From: Bactrocera neohumeralis
Taxonomy: Eukaryota; Arthropoda; Insecta; Diptera; Tephritidae
Assembly (NCBI RefSeq): GCF_024586455.1
Contig: NC_065919.1
Coordinates: 36,246,839-36,310,838 of the forward strand
Length of the DNA: 64,000 nt
Direction of reading: 5' to 3'
Below are positions 34,004-45,700 of the stretch, piece after piece (the first letter of the stretch is position 1; every line of letters starts with the position of its first letter). Below the pieces are notes generated by a model that saw only the letters and a program-made list of their open reading frames with translations, searched no databases and was not told the DNA's origin. Both the position numbers and the translations under genes were made by a program.

Positions 34004-34507
34004 CCCATGACAAACTCCAGCACAGTACACAACTGCCAGAGAGCACTAAGCGCAATAAAAGACAAGCTCCAACTAAACTTAATCTGGGTTCCCGGCCACA
34101 GGAACATTTTCGGTAACGAAAAAGCAGACGAGTTGGCAAAGGCAGGAGCTTTCCTCAACGAATCCGAGGCGCAGATAATACCAAGTCCGCTAGGATCAAT
34201 CAAAGGAGAGATCAATAGACAATTTCAGCAAATTGCAAACAACAGGTGGAAAAACATCACAAAATGCGTCATAACTAAACAATTATGGCCAACATATGAC
34301 AGGAAAAGAACCAACGACTTACTAAATAGGTCAAGGAAAAGTATTTACAGAGTAACAGCTACCACAACAGGGCACTGGCCATTTGGGGAACACGCATCCA
34401 AAATGGGTATGCCCTACAACGACATCTGCTGTGGCTGCGGAGTAGCAGGGAACAAGGAAACAATCTTCCACTTTCTCTGTGAATGCCCAGCTCTAGCACA
34501 GATCTGA
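34004..34507 (+). pseudogene. LINE ORF2 fragment: RNase H C-terminus and terminal zinc-finger-like motif
   Basis: Open from the left junction to a TGA at 34507. LNLIWVPGHRNIFGNEKADE then LAKAGAF is the conserved last catalytic segment of LINE RNase H (WVPGHxxIxGNExADxLA), with its His and Asp in place. A middle spacer follows, then HASKMGMPYNDICCGCGVAG and KETIFHFLCECPALAQI, the closing C-x2-C...H-x4-C motif. The reverse transcriptase is missing because of 5' truncation. The frame continues after stops to about 34620. The fairly clean frame suggests a rather recent insertion. Confidence 0.75.
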
Positions 34508-34720
34508 CACAAAACACTTGGAATCCATCTAGCACCAAACCTTGAATAGATTTCCACTAAAAGCATATCGGACATAAGTAGTTTCATCGAAACCTCAAAA
34601 TGGTTTGAAAGAAAAGGTGAAACGTAATAGCAGATACAGGAGGTTCTACGAACAGTGCATCAAAATGGCACATCAAGTGTTAATTGAGCCCGATAGGGCT
34701 GCACTCCTACCTACCTACCC
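34004..34720 (+). mobile_element. 5'-truncated R1/LOA-like LINE insertion with 12-bp target duplication
   Basis: Both flanks carry the identical 12-mer TATCAATACAAT (33992-34003 and 34721-34732). The insert ends in a CCTA repeat tail (34704-34720) after 'gatagggctgcact', a 3' end style I associate with LOA/R1-group LINEs. The coding part is the end of ORF2 (RNase H domain and terminal finger). 5' truncation plus a target duplication is the signature of target-primed reverse transcription. Confidence 0.85.
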
Positions 34721-34779
34721 TATCAATACAATATTTTCGAAAACAGATCCCTCTAAATATCAAAAATATAGTTCTTAAA

Positions 34780-35330
34780 TTATTAATATTTTAGGGAAAG
34801 TGTCAGTCATAGGCAATTTGGTCCACATATACGGTATGTTGGGACAAATTTTAGATTTGAGGTGGCATACCTCAAAGACATCACTTGTGCAAAGAAAAAG
34901 TTTATCCCGTTACATGCGTTTGTGTTTGATTTAAATACTGTAAAGTGAAACAAACATATGGAATTTAAAACTGTGATATATGGGATATTTTCATACTGTG
35001 ACACAAAAAATTTGAAATAATTTTAGGAACCAAATTTGGTGGAAATTTGTTAAGTAATTCCTGAGGCAATATTATTCCTAAAGTTGGACGGTATTTTATT
35101 GTTAACTTTTAACACGGCCTTCTATGGAATCCTCTCTTACCATCTCGGCTGTAAAATTGTTCTGTTTCTGATACATTTACATTTTATATTTCGGGATTTT
35201 ATGCACTTTTGCATTCGTTTGAACCAATTGTTGAGACATTTTGCCACTCTCAATGAGGAATCTGCAAAATATGTATTTTTAACGCATCAACTGCCTCTTC
35301 AAGTGTCAAAAAACGCTGACCTCTGAATTT
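34780..35330 (+). repeat. Interspersed repeat (family B/D type)
   Basis: It contains 'ttgaggtggcatacctcaaa', 'cacttgtgcaaag' and 'gtgtttgatttaaat', which match the ordered blocks at 3340-3420 and 46940-47070. The open frame at 35084-35326 lies entirely within it and is not a gene. Confidence 0.5.
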
Positions 35331-35439
35331 ATTGCAGTTGTGTGAGAGCTAGCATTGTTGTAGTGAAGAGTCCGTCCTTGGTGGTTCATAGGTGATTTCT
35401 TGAAAGAAAACTGGCAACAAATGGTACCACTCAAAATTT

Positions 35440-35870
35440 ATAGTTCTGCCTTGTTCCACATTTTTTTCGACCAAACGACACGAGACTTTTTTTGAGCGAT
35501 CGACAAATTATGTGGGCTCAAACGAGAACAAATATTTCTTACAGTCAAATGTCCATGCAATATTGAGTGCAAGCTAGTCGCACTAATGCCCGTAGTTGTC
35601 TCCATCCCACGATAGGTCACTTGACGGTCTTGCAATATAAATTTAAACACAGCATTAATAGTTTCCGGAACAACGACAAATTTTAAACGACCTTCACGAT
35701 ATTCGTCTTGGAGTGATCTACGACTTCGATAGAATTCACCACATCATCAATAAATACTAGCCTTTGATGAAGTTTCATCGCCAAAAGTTTAATTAAGTTC
35801 GTCGATTCGTTCGAAGATGTATTGTTACGGAGTTAATCCACGTCGAAAGTTGTAAACAAAAATTGGTATA
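35440..35870 (-). pseudogene. mariner transposase N-terminal relic
   Basis: Minus strand: FKFILQDRQVTYRGMETTTG, then ISATSLHSILHGHLTVRNIC and SRLSPHNLSIAQKKSRVVWS. This is the second helix-turn-helix and linker of irritans/mauritiana-type mariner transposases. Upstream (about 35690-35870) the first helix region is recognisable but shifted. It ends before the catalytic Asp. Related to 52165-52690. Confidence 0.7.
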
Positions 35871-36009
35871 TATCATTAGATGTATGTACTTCTATATCTA
35901 TGTATCTAGATCAGTTTTAAATGTTAGAAAAAGCCGTTAGGCAAACCAAACTATTATACTCTGAAACAATATTTTGCGAGTTCTTAAAAATTATATATTA
36001 GTGCCGATT

Positions 36010-37514
36010 TATACATAATAACTCCGGAAAACACCGCGAAATTTGGTAAATTGTTGAAATTAGCTTTGTTATCTCAGGGTACGCTAGTGTCTTTCTCTTC
36101 AAGTTTCTTTCAATCCACAAGAGTTTATACGCAATATATGCCTGTGTTTTGGATATTTGTTTGCTCATTCAGTTTATGAAACGACTGAACTTGAAGAAAT
36201 TACGCTATAAGCTACTCTTCATCAACCATCTTCCCCAATTTTGGTCCATAAAGACCACTTTTTTTCGCTTACTCAAAAATATTTTAATTATGGAAGGAGG
36301 TTGGATATGAAAATAACCTAGTTTGAAGTCCTTGACTACTCACACTATTTAACCAGTATCGAAATATTGGAAGACTGTTACATGAAATGCATTACTTTAA
36401 CCAGATTTTTCTCCTAAGAATTTTCATTCAAATAATGTTCTTTCATTATTATGCTCATATAGTAATTTAAGTATGTACTATGAACAATAAACACTGATAA
36501 GAAGTTCAAATTTTTACGGATAGTAGAAAAAGATTTGCACCCACATACGCACGCCTTCATAAAAAACAATAACAGTAATATATGAATGCGGCTGCCACAC
36601 CCTACAAACTTTCAAAACAACGACTCTTTAGCAATTTACTTCTAAATAGCCAATAACTATAATCTGCCGTTACTGCTGCGGCGTTTCGGGCCAAAATAAA
36701 AACTCGTTTTTTGCAGCTAATTTACAGACAAATCGCTTGAGCCTACAGCTTGTAATTGGATACGCGCGTTCTCTGTAATAAGAGCGAAGGCAACAGAATC
36801 GGAAAAGTTTAATCGCTGTGGAGCGTACTCAAACGAACGTTGCGCTGCTTACAAACCGCTTCACTTCTGGCTTTTCTATATGCAACGCAGCATAATCGAA
36901 AACGAGAACTTATTAATCATACCAATCACCTGAATTGACACTATGTCACCATGTCGACCCAGCGCAATTGGGCTTGAGCTTTTGGTTGGCAATGTGTTAG
37001 GATTTTTATCTTTCGCGCTATTAATTTTATGTATGTATGGACATAATCACAAACGAATATACTTTTATAATTCTTTGATCGCAGCATTCGCCGCCCGAAT
37101 GCATTCGGATTTAAACAACTTAAGGCTCAGTACACATTTTTACTCCCCTCCAGATAAAAATACACAACGACCGAATAAATCACATATTCAATATTTTTCT
37201 GTTTTTTTTTTACGTTGAATTTTCATGCTCATGCTATGGCTACTTTATAGGCTGAACGCACTTATTGTGAGGCTGTGACAATACGTGGAGAACGCCATGG
37301 TTAACTGTCTTGATTAAAGCTGTACTCTTGTTATTGCCGTTTCATTCGGGGCTATGCAAATTTATGCAGAAAATATGCAAGAACATTACAAATTTTCAAC
37401 TGCAGCCTTGTTTTTATTCAACACGCATATCTTTTAGGCGACTCCCATAGCGTTTGCGCACATTTATGGTCAGTTTAAAGCATATTTATTCTTGTAATTT
37501 GAACTTCTTTATAT
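36010..37514. other. Gene-free stretch
   Basis: No supported coding region. A remnant of the family B outer end lies at about 35930-36000 ('aaaccaaactattatactct'). Confidence 0.5.
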
Positions 37515-37930
37515 TTATACCCTAATTAGGGTGTATTAAGTTTGTCACGATGTTTGTAACATCCGAACGCAGTAGACCCTGTAAAATGTATGTATGTATA
37601 TACAAATGATCAGGATGACTAACTGAGTCCATTTCGTCATGTTTGTCTGTCTGTCCGTCTGTATATACGCGAACTATTTAGTCTCTCAGTTTTTGAGATA
37701 CCGTTCCGAAATTTTGCACACGTTCTTTTTTCTCAAGAAGCATCTCATATAGGACTACTGTAGAATATATTTTTCATACAAATTGATCCATCAAACTCAA
37801 GTCGATGTATTAAAAACTTTTTTATTTGACATGAAATTGGGCATAGATTATTGTCTAAGGCAGCGCTACAATCTACTGTGAAGGGTGTTATAGCTTCGAT
37901 GCAGCCGCACTTGACGTTTTTATTTGTTTT
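37515..37930 (+). mobile_element. mini-me-like repeat
   Basis: Starts 'ttataccctaattagggtgt' (compensated hairpin head), then 'attaagtttgtcacgatg', a TATG/TA run at 37589-37602, a GTCY run at 37645-37662, and the tail 'gcttcgatgcagccgcactt'. Middle parts are deleted. Confidence 0.65.
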
Positions 37931-39348
37931 CTTGTAAAACCACCTTAAGAAGGCGTCACCGACACAGAAGCCAACAGTTGCTTTCAGCAAATGTGCGCAA
38001 ACTATTTCACTTTATGCACTCGGAAATTTGTCCAGCCACACGCACGTTCATCTACATAAATGTGTTAATATATTGGTTTGTCCATTCACACAACCATTCA
38101 ACGATACGCTCACTCAATCCACCTAAGTAGGTCAAAGTATTTTGCATGCGTATGTACATATGTATATGTATATGGTATAGTACATAAGTAAAATATATAT
38201 TTAGCTTGTCTATGGATTTTGCGTCCGTCAGCGTCTTTGCCGTCGCACCTGCCCCTGTCGACTGCCACTCGCAGTTGCAGCATTTGAAAACGCTTTTTTG
38301 CATAAATCTGTACAGACATAAGGTAGGTATGCAGTGCAAATAAGTGAGATGAAGACATCAATCTGCGAAAAGCGTGAGGCAAATACAAACAGCTTAAACA
38401 AAAAGCTAAAACACAAAACCGAACTAAGGTTCTCATTTTGTGGTAAGATCGGCAACGCTCTTTATTCGAATAAAATTTGAATTGGATGTATGATCTTTTG
38501 CTAAGAGTTATTGTTCATACTAACTGAATATTTTTTAATTAATACTTTCAGAATGATCCCGTATTGTGAGCGTGGTTATCATTCGACCGTTCCTTTACAA
38601 ATCTTTCTTCTGTACAAATTGTTATATCATTTTCCGAGAGGATTTTCAACAAAACACGCTCCTCAAAATACAATCGTGAATGTCATTCTAAAAATTTTAA
38701 ATAATCATGGTTATTAAAGTTAAGCCCAGAAAACGACTCCACTCCTTCTATCGCTTTTATGAAAATTTATAGTATTTTCCCCAGCCGCATGAAATTAAGG
38801 AAATATTTAATGCATAGCAATACCAATTAAGTCTCACGAGTAGGTTTAATAATCGGTGCACCTTATTTAATGTAAAACTTGAAACGAATTGTAACTTTTC
38901 CATAACACTTCCATAAAAAATGTGTCCACCGTAATGCAGTTACCTAATCATTGATTGATATCTCGTGCCAATCATTTGTCGATTTCTGACACATTTAAAT
39001 GTTAACTGTATTATGCGCAAATAAACATACATTTTTGTTTGTGTTGCATACAATTTGTTGAGCATTATCATTTTGTCGCCTTAAACTCACCCTACGAATT
39101 TAAGGCAACAAACAAGCGCTCTAATGACCTTCTCGGAGTGCTTTGCAGACTTTCAACACAATTTTACAATTCTAATTTTGCTGCCAATGCGTAACGTTAT
39201 TCGTATGTATGTACATATGTAGGGCAACAGCTAACTTGCATCGTGACTAAGACAAATGTCAAATGTGAACACGCGTAATGAGGGGAACAATACAATATTT
39301 CAATGCAATACATATTCACAAATATTTGCTATGTAGATTTATATTAGA
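37931..39348. other. Gene-free stretch
   Basis: Short overlapping frames at 38050-38460 on the minus strand share no signature and overlap one another in different frames, so none is accepted. Confidence 0.5.
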
Positions 39349-40462
39349 AACAAGTAAGGAAGGGCTAAGTTCGGGTGTCACCGAACATTTTATACTCTCG
39401 CATGATAAAGTGATAATCGAGATTTCATTATACGTCATTTACATATTTTTCAAATACCGTATTTTTGTAAAGTTTTATTCCGCTATCATCATTGGTTCCT
39501 AATGTATATACTCGTATTATACAGAAAAGGCATCAGATGGAATTCAAAATAGCGTTATATTGGAAGAAGGCGTGGTTGTGAACCGATTTCACCCATATTT
39601 CGTACATGTCATCAGGGTGTTAAAAAAAAAGTATTATATACCGAATTTCATTGAAATCGGTCTAGTAGTTCCTGAGATATGGTTCTTGGCCCATAAGTGG
39701 GCGAGGCCACGCCCATTTTCAATTTTTAAAAAAAGCCTGGGTGCAGCTTCCTTCTGCAATTTCTTCCGTAAAATTTTGTGTTTCTGACGTTTTTGTTAGT
39801 CCGTTAACGCACTTTTAGTGATTTTCAACATAACCTTTGTATGGGAGGTGGGCGTGGTTATTATCCGATTTCTTCCATTTTTTGAACTGTTTATGGAAAT
39901 ACCTGAAGGAAACGACTTTATAGAGTTTGGTTGACATAGCTATAGTAGTTTCCGAGATACGTACAAAAAACTTAGTAGGGGGCGGGGCTACGCCCACTTT
40001 TCGAAAAAAATTACGTCCAAATATGCCCCTCCCTAATGCGATCCCTTGTGCCAAATTTCATTTTAATATCTTTATTTATGGCTTAGTTATGACACTTTAT
40101 AGGTTTTCGGTTTCCGCCATTTTGTGGGCGTGGCAGTAGGCCGATTTTGCCCATCTTCGAACTTAACCTTCTTATGGAGCCAAGGAATACGTGCACCAAG
40201 TTTCATCATGATATCTCAATTTTTACTCAAGTTACAGCTTGCACGGACGGACGGACGGACGGACAGACTGACGGCAGACGGACGGACGGACAGACGGACG
40301 GACGGACAGACAGACATCCGTATTTCGACTCTACTCGTCACCCTGATCACTTTGGTATATATAACCCTATATCTGACTCTTTTAGTTTTAGGACTTACAA
40401 ACAACCGTTATGTGAACAAAACTATAATACTCTCCTTAGCAACATTGTTGCGAGAGTTTAAA
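39349..40462 (+). repeat. Family B interspersed repeat, best-preserved copy
   Basis: Begins 'acaagtaaggaagggctaag' and ends 'aacattgttgcgagagttta'. The inner ends show an imperfect inverted repeat: 'ttttatactctcgca' near 39388 and the complement of 'ttttaaactctcgcaaca' at the right. It contains 'ggcgtggttgtgaaccgatt', 'gggcggggctacgcccac' and a long GGAC/GGACA tetranucleotide run. Non-coding. The frames at 39815-40461 are by-products of the repeat. It is the reference for the degenerate copies listed elsewhere. Confidence 0.7.
40241..40318. repeat. GGAC tetranucleotide microsatellite
   Basis: About 78 bases of GGAC units with interspersed AGAC changes, inside the family B repeat. It gives artefactual frames rich in Asp, Gly, Arg and Thr on one strand and Val, Ser, Pro and Arg on the other. 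Confidence 0.85.
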
Positions 40463-40489
40463 AATCACCTTTCAATGGGATCACAGTAG

Positions 40490-40670
40490 TATAACTCGTA
40501 CAGCTTATCGTTCCATCGAATGCGATATTCACCGTTGGAAATGCGCAAAAAACCATACATCTTCCGCAGAATTTTCTCTTGAAAACTCGTAAGGTCGACT
40601 CATAAGATGTTGTCATTGTCCATGCCTCTGCACCATTTAGCAGGACGGGAACCCAATGCCTATAGTTGAC
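40490..40670 (-). pseudogene. RTE-like LINE fragment
   Basis: Minus strand: RPAKWCRGMDNDN and, after a frame change, a FQEKILRKMYGFLRISNGEY stretch, then RIRWNDKLYELY. This is the LLYGAExWT...RKxYGPxRxxxxYRIRxNxELYE segment that precedes the tail block found at 700-1165. Broken. Confidence 0.6.
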
Positions 40671-41100
40671 TTTTTACTGAAAATATCGGTCAATGTGTGA
40701 GATATATAATTGAAATTGAGAGAATCCTTTCTTCATAATATAGTAGTATGTCTAAATATCAAAAATTGGTTGCATCGGGTAAATACTTCCTTAACCGCAT
40801 ATCCCTAATATATACACTTTCGAACTTCTGGGTGACTTTATACCGCATATATCGCCCAATATGTGAGTTATATCAATGAAAATATGAAAGCATATTTTAC
40901 GAACAACAGTGTATCTTTGTGCCTAAAATGGATAAAATAGAGAGAAAACTTGACCTAGTCCCTACATATATATGTAACTCATATCAGAATTTTCGAAGTT
41001 TCGGCTGACTGTACTCCAAATAGACTGGTGATAGTTAGTGAGGTACGTTAACGAGTAAGTTCGAAACTTCTCGAAAATACCTCTTGCGAAGAGGGGTATA
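40671..41100 (+). repeat. Family C interspersed repeat
   Basis: Ordered blocks shared with 8225-8600 and 24680-25085: 'gtcaatgtgtgagatatata', 'accgcatatatcgcccaata', 'cgaagtttcggctgactg'. No gene. Confidence 0.55.
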
Positions 41101-42533
41101 GATGTTATGTTTCACTAGCGGAAATAGTTCTTCATTTTAATTTCGTTCGTTGTCGAATGTCAGGAATAAGGAGAATACTAATTATTTACTTAACTGGCTT
41201 TTAGACTAATTGGTGAAAATGAAATCCTATAACTGCTTTGATTGGTTTTTTTTTTTAATTTGAGGCAGTTTAAGACATCAAATTACATCTTCTTTTTAAA
41301 TTAACCCTAAGTTGTGCTAAGTGCAGAACCTGATCCTGATATCCATACACAAGGAATATAACAAGTTTCTTCGTTTATGGAGTTGTTCTCACAATATTCT
41401 TTGTTGTCATTTTTATAAGTTGTAAATACTTCCAGAAATAAAGTATATATTGGGCATCTGCGATAGTTTTAATGATAATGTTGCAAGATGGTAAATGATA
41501 TCTCCGCCAAGCCGTTAGACCCAGAAAATAATATTGTACAGATAATATTTAATTATATTAAGCCAAGATCAATTTAATTTAGAAAGTACAAATCGAAAAA
41601 TATGCTCAATTACGATCCAAATGTAATGTTGTCACAGTTCCTTTCGAAAATATTTGTGAACCAAATACAAAAGAAGTAGCCCATCACAAATTTGTAAAAG
41701 TACGAGATACTCTAAGTACACATATACATACTTACGTACTTATTTTTATACATAATAATCACACATTGTTGGGACTTTCACTTCGACACCTCCAATTCAA
41801 TTAATCTCTGTTCAATTGCATTTAATTGCCCCACAAAGCACTCAGAAATAGCCCATGGCGTAAACCTAAGACCTCCAAATTGTTTTTGTTATGGCAAAAT
41901 TGAAGGTGAACGTGTTTGAAAAATCTTTGGGCATTTCTTTTCCAAGTGGTCTTCAACAACTGGTATTCACTGTTACTTATCAGCATGAACACACACCGAC
42001 ACATTGAAAAGCTTATTGGCCCTAATAAGCCTTCGACATGCTGTCAAGCAATAAATATTGGGTGAATTCGAATAGCGACCGGAGTATGGCTAGTACCAGC
42101 TCAGTATCCGTCAACAACAGGGTGTAACTACCAAGCCAAATACAAAATTGTACTCATTTTTCTAGAGAAAAAAAAACAAGTTAAAGTAAATATTTGCAGA
42201 AATATCGCTTTGAATGACAGCGAATGTTAAATTTCGACAGCTAAAAATGATTAATCACCATCGTCACGCTTGGGTTGATCACATATATCCAATCGATTGG
42301 GAAGTAAGTCACTATGAATGAGCGTTTATAAATTGCGCCGTAGATTGTCGGTAAAACAAATGAAGTAGTGACTTCGAGGCAGCAAAAAGTGTATGTGCGT
42401 TGCTCTACTTCGCACGTCTGGAAGCCGTGAGAATCGGTTTGAACCGATTTGCGGATATGCATAACAATTTTATATGCCAGAGAAATTTAAACTATTACAA
42501 AGCATTGCTTACAACTGTATTTTTTTCTTACAG
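41101..42533. other. Unassigned stretch upstream of the first visible peroxidase exon
   Basis: No exon recognised. It must be intron or 5' flank of the peroxidase gene if the exon at 42534 is internal, as its strong splice acceptor suggests. Confidence 0.5.
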
Positions 42534-42707
42534 ACTATTATTATTCACCGCGGCCATATTAGCGCCATGTCTCAACACATTTGCACAATTTAACCACTTT
42601 GGTGAGCACCTCAACACACATACCGGCAGCGAATGCGCATTGATACTCTCGGGACCCGGACGCTCATCAGTCTATGATTACAATGTGAATCTTTTCCGTG
42701 GCACAAT
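42534..42707 (+). CDS. Peroxidase exon with signal-like segment
   Basis: Acceptor 'ttttttcttacag' ends at 42533; donor is AT then GTAAGT at 42708. Phase: 1 base, 57 codons, 2 bases. It encodes the hydrophobic segment and ECALILSGPGRSSVYDYN. An in-frame ATG exists upstream at 42457, so translation could instead start in an unspliced longer exon. The strong acceptor makes an upstream first exon more likely. Confidence 0.75.
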
Positions 42708-45700
42708 GTAAGTTAACTAATACTTTTCCAAATCATTACTGCATATACTTGGTTGTGCTGTGTCCACCTAAAGGTTGATGTATATATAAACGTACCTTTA
42801 CAAATACAGGTTAATTTTGAGTCAGCGAAATTGATTTCAGTATTCAAACAATTAGAAAATCTGGTCGAGAATATAATATCCACATAACTTTATTGGATAA
42901 AGAAAAAGTAAAAGTAAAAATAAAGGCATTGTCATGTTACTTCAAAGCCACAAAAGTGTTAAAGATTTACTTTCTTGTTGAACATATTTTGATAGAAAAT
43001 GTAATACGCTGATTGTCACAAATATTTATTAAGTGCGATACATAATTTATTATGAGTGGGCGCGTGTTCACAAACTAAAACACAAAAGTCGTAAGACGCT
43101 GGTCGCCTCGTGCCTCGGCTTCCAATTGCAGTTTATAACTACTTGTACACTACTGTGCAATAATCCTCTTCCTTAGAACATAGAACATATGTATATATTT
43201 ATGTTGTTCGCACCCTGCCTGTTTCGGCAGGGCAAGAGTCATTGAGTAATTGCAATTGCCGGCCGCAAATAATGCCAACAAAACTGCCATAAATATGTAA
43301 GTATTCATTTAATTTTTATTTATTTATTTATTTATTATAATTGTTGTAGCTATAGCGAATGGTAAGAGAGGCTTCTTCAGCAATTCGCCACTGATCAAAG
43401 ATCCAATTATCTAAATATGTGAACTCCAAATGACCGGCATGGATTTTATGCAAATAATTTACTTTAATAAAGTATGTTGAAAGAAATCTGCCTTTATATA
43501 TAATATTCGTCTTTCAAAAATTATAACAATCATGGGGGGTTGAGTTCACTGTGACAATGTAAATGTTGTTTGTTTAGACATGGGTTTTTCAAGAAGAAAT
43601 AAAACGCATATAATTCAACATTTTGGTCAAGAATTGAGGTTTGTTATAAAGATAAGGGTTTGCCATTATGTTTGAAATATGGTGAAGTGACCGCCGCGGC
43701 TGGTTCGAATTAATTCCAGCAGAGAGGCCCGATCACTTTCTTCAGCAATTGGGGCCCTATGTCAGCTATAACGCGCCGAATATTCTCTTCCAAGATATCA
43801 ATCGCATTGGCATTATGTGCGTAGGCAAACGATTTCACGTAACCATAAAAAACAGTCCAGTGGTGTTTAATCACAAGATCTTGGCCACTCCACAGTCCCA
43901 CAATGCGAAATGCGCTCACCAGAATTTTCCTTCAATAAATGTATCGTTTCACTAGCTTCGTGCTATGTCATCCACACGTCTATAGAGTTCCCCATTGACT
44001 GTAATAATACCACATGTGCGGTTGTATTTTTGAAGAAACATGGAACTGCCCATAAGTTAAACTAATTAGTGACTTTTTGGGGATTTAACGATTTCTACAA
44101 TGGCTTGCGGATTATAATCACTGCAAATGGGATAGTTTTGTTACCCACTCCACCAAAAAAGCAGAGCGCCTACCGAATTATTACTTTGGCAATAAATTTG
44201 CACGATTGTTGTTCCGGAGTAAGTCTGTTTATTAAGAAATGGCAAATCAAATTGAGCATAAATCAATTAACAAAAATATCAACTTCGAACTTTGTCATTG
44301 AAAACCACACAGCTGCCCCGTTACTTACTTGAAAATCGCAAAGGGATTCTCGAAAGCAACTGCTTATTATTTTTTCCTGCTCGAATAAACTAAGCTCTAC
44401 TTAATCACAAGTGTAGACATATACCAAATTGTTACCTATACATATATACAATCTTTTCAAGGATTTCTGTAATTACTTTACCACAATTTTCGCAAACAAA
44501 TAAAATATCAAGACGATTGTACCTATGTATGTAGTATGTTTAACCGCCAACGAAAGTAAGTGAACTCATTTGCATGTAATGTTCCATATATGTATGTATG
44601 TAAAGTGATGTGTAATGAATATTCGAACAGCAATAAAACTTGTAACAAACTAATTTTCTGCTTGATTTTGCACGCTATTAAAACAAATGGAGCGGCAGCT
44701 TGTTGGTGTCGTGCAAAAACAAAAGAAACCCATAAGAACTGACAACATGTTCAGGTGTCAGCAGTGCGGCAAGTGCACTAAGTGCTTACTATTGCAATGT
44801 GAGCTGATATGAGAGGCGCCGCAAGCAGACGAACAAAATTGAGTGAGTAATTTGAAATAAATACCGTCCTACCAGTTAACATATGTACATGCTCAAGTAA
44901 AACCATCACATGACCAGAAACATCTTCGAATGTAACGGCATTGTTGCTGCCGCGGCTGCGCCACAGCCCGCAAACGACGAGATCAGTTTTAAAAGGTATA
45001 CCGATGCGACGTTCTCATACTGCCACAAGCCATCGCAGATTGCATTGTAAACCGAAGATTCGCTGGTGAATTTCATGCCACGGCAGCTCGCCCCACAGCT
45101 TGGCAGATTCAGTTGTATTTGGTTATGTATGAAAGGCGACGGATGCACTATTGCATCATCGCCTGTAACAGCTGTGGCATTCGCTCACCAACCAGACACC
45201 AAAGAAACGGCGAATCATAAGACCAAATTATAGCTGCAGCTGGCAGTTCGCTCTAACGACTTTTCGGTAACCACAGAGTCGTGGCACAAATGTATAATGT
45301 GCAAAAGGTGACTACTCGGCTAAGTTAGAAAGCGTGTGTTCAGTGGAACTATTTCGAAAATGTCTGCATTTTAACCAATTCTTTTATGATCATTATTATT
45401 TAGAGTGAGAAAAAGTTTGGTGTACAGAGTTAACATTTGTTTGTCATCGGATCAGAAGTCGGTGCTTCCTCAACTATTTATCCGATGGAAGTTGTAAGGA
45501 TTTTTATTACTTTTACGGATTATTCAAGTCGTCATAGTAGCTGTCTATCGCTGCGTATCAAGCAATGAACTTTCTATTAAAACGGAAGTCTCAATTGTGG
45601 TTTTGCAATGAGTAGTCCAACTTTAAAGTTGTGTGGGTGCTTTTGAAAACATTCAAAATAAAGATATTGCATAATAGTGTCCACTGTACTTCAAAATTTT

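Noticed and set aside
38052..38455. Three overlapping minus-strand frames
   Set aside because: They overlap in different frames, none has a signature, and one is dominated by TACA-type simple sequence.
40147..40489. Frames rich in Asp, Gly, Arg and Thr, and the antisense Val/Ser/Pro/Arg frame
   Set aside because: Products of the GGAC microsatellite inside a repeat.
43690..43720. 'ggttcgaatt' resembling a tRNA T-arm
   Set aside because: No acceptor stem, anticodon arm or B-box spacing around it; it lies in a Tc3-like transposase relic.
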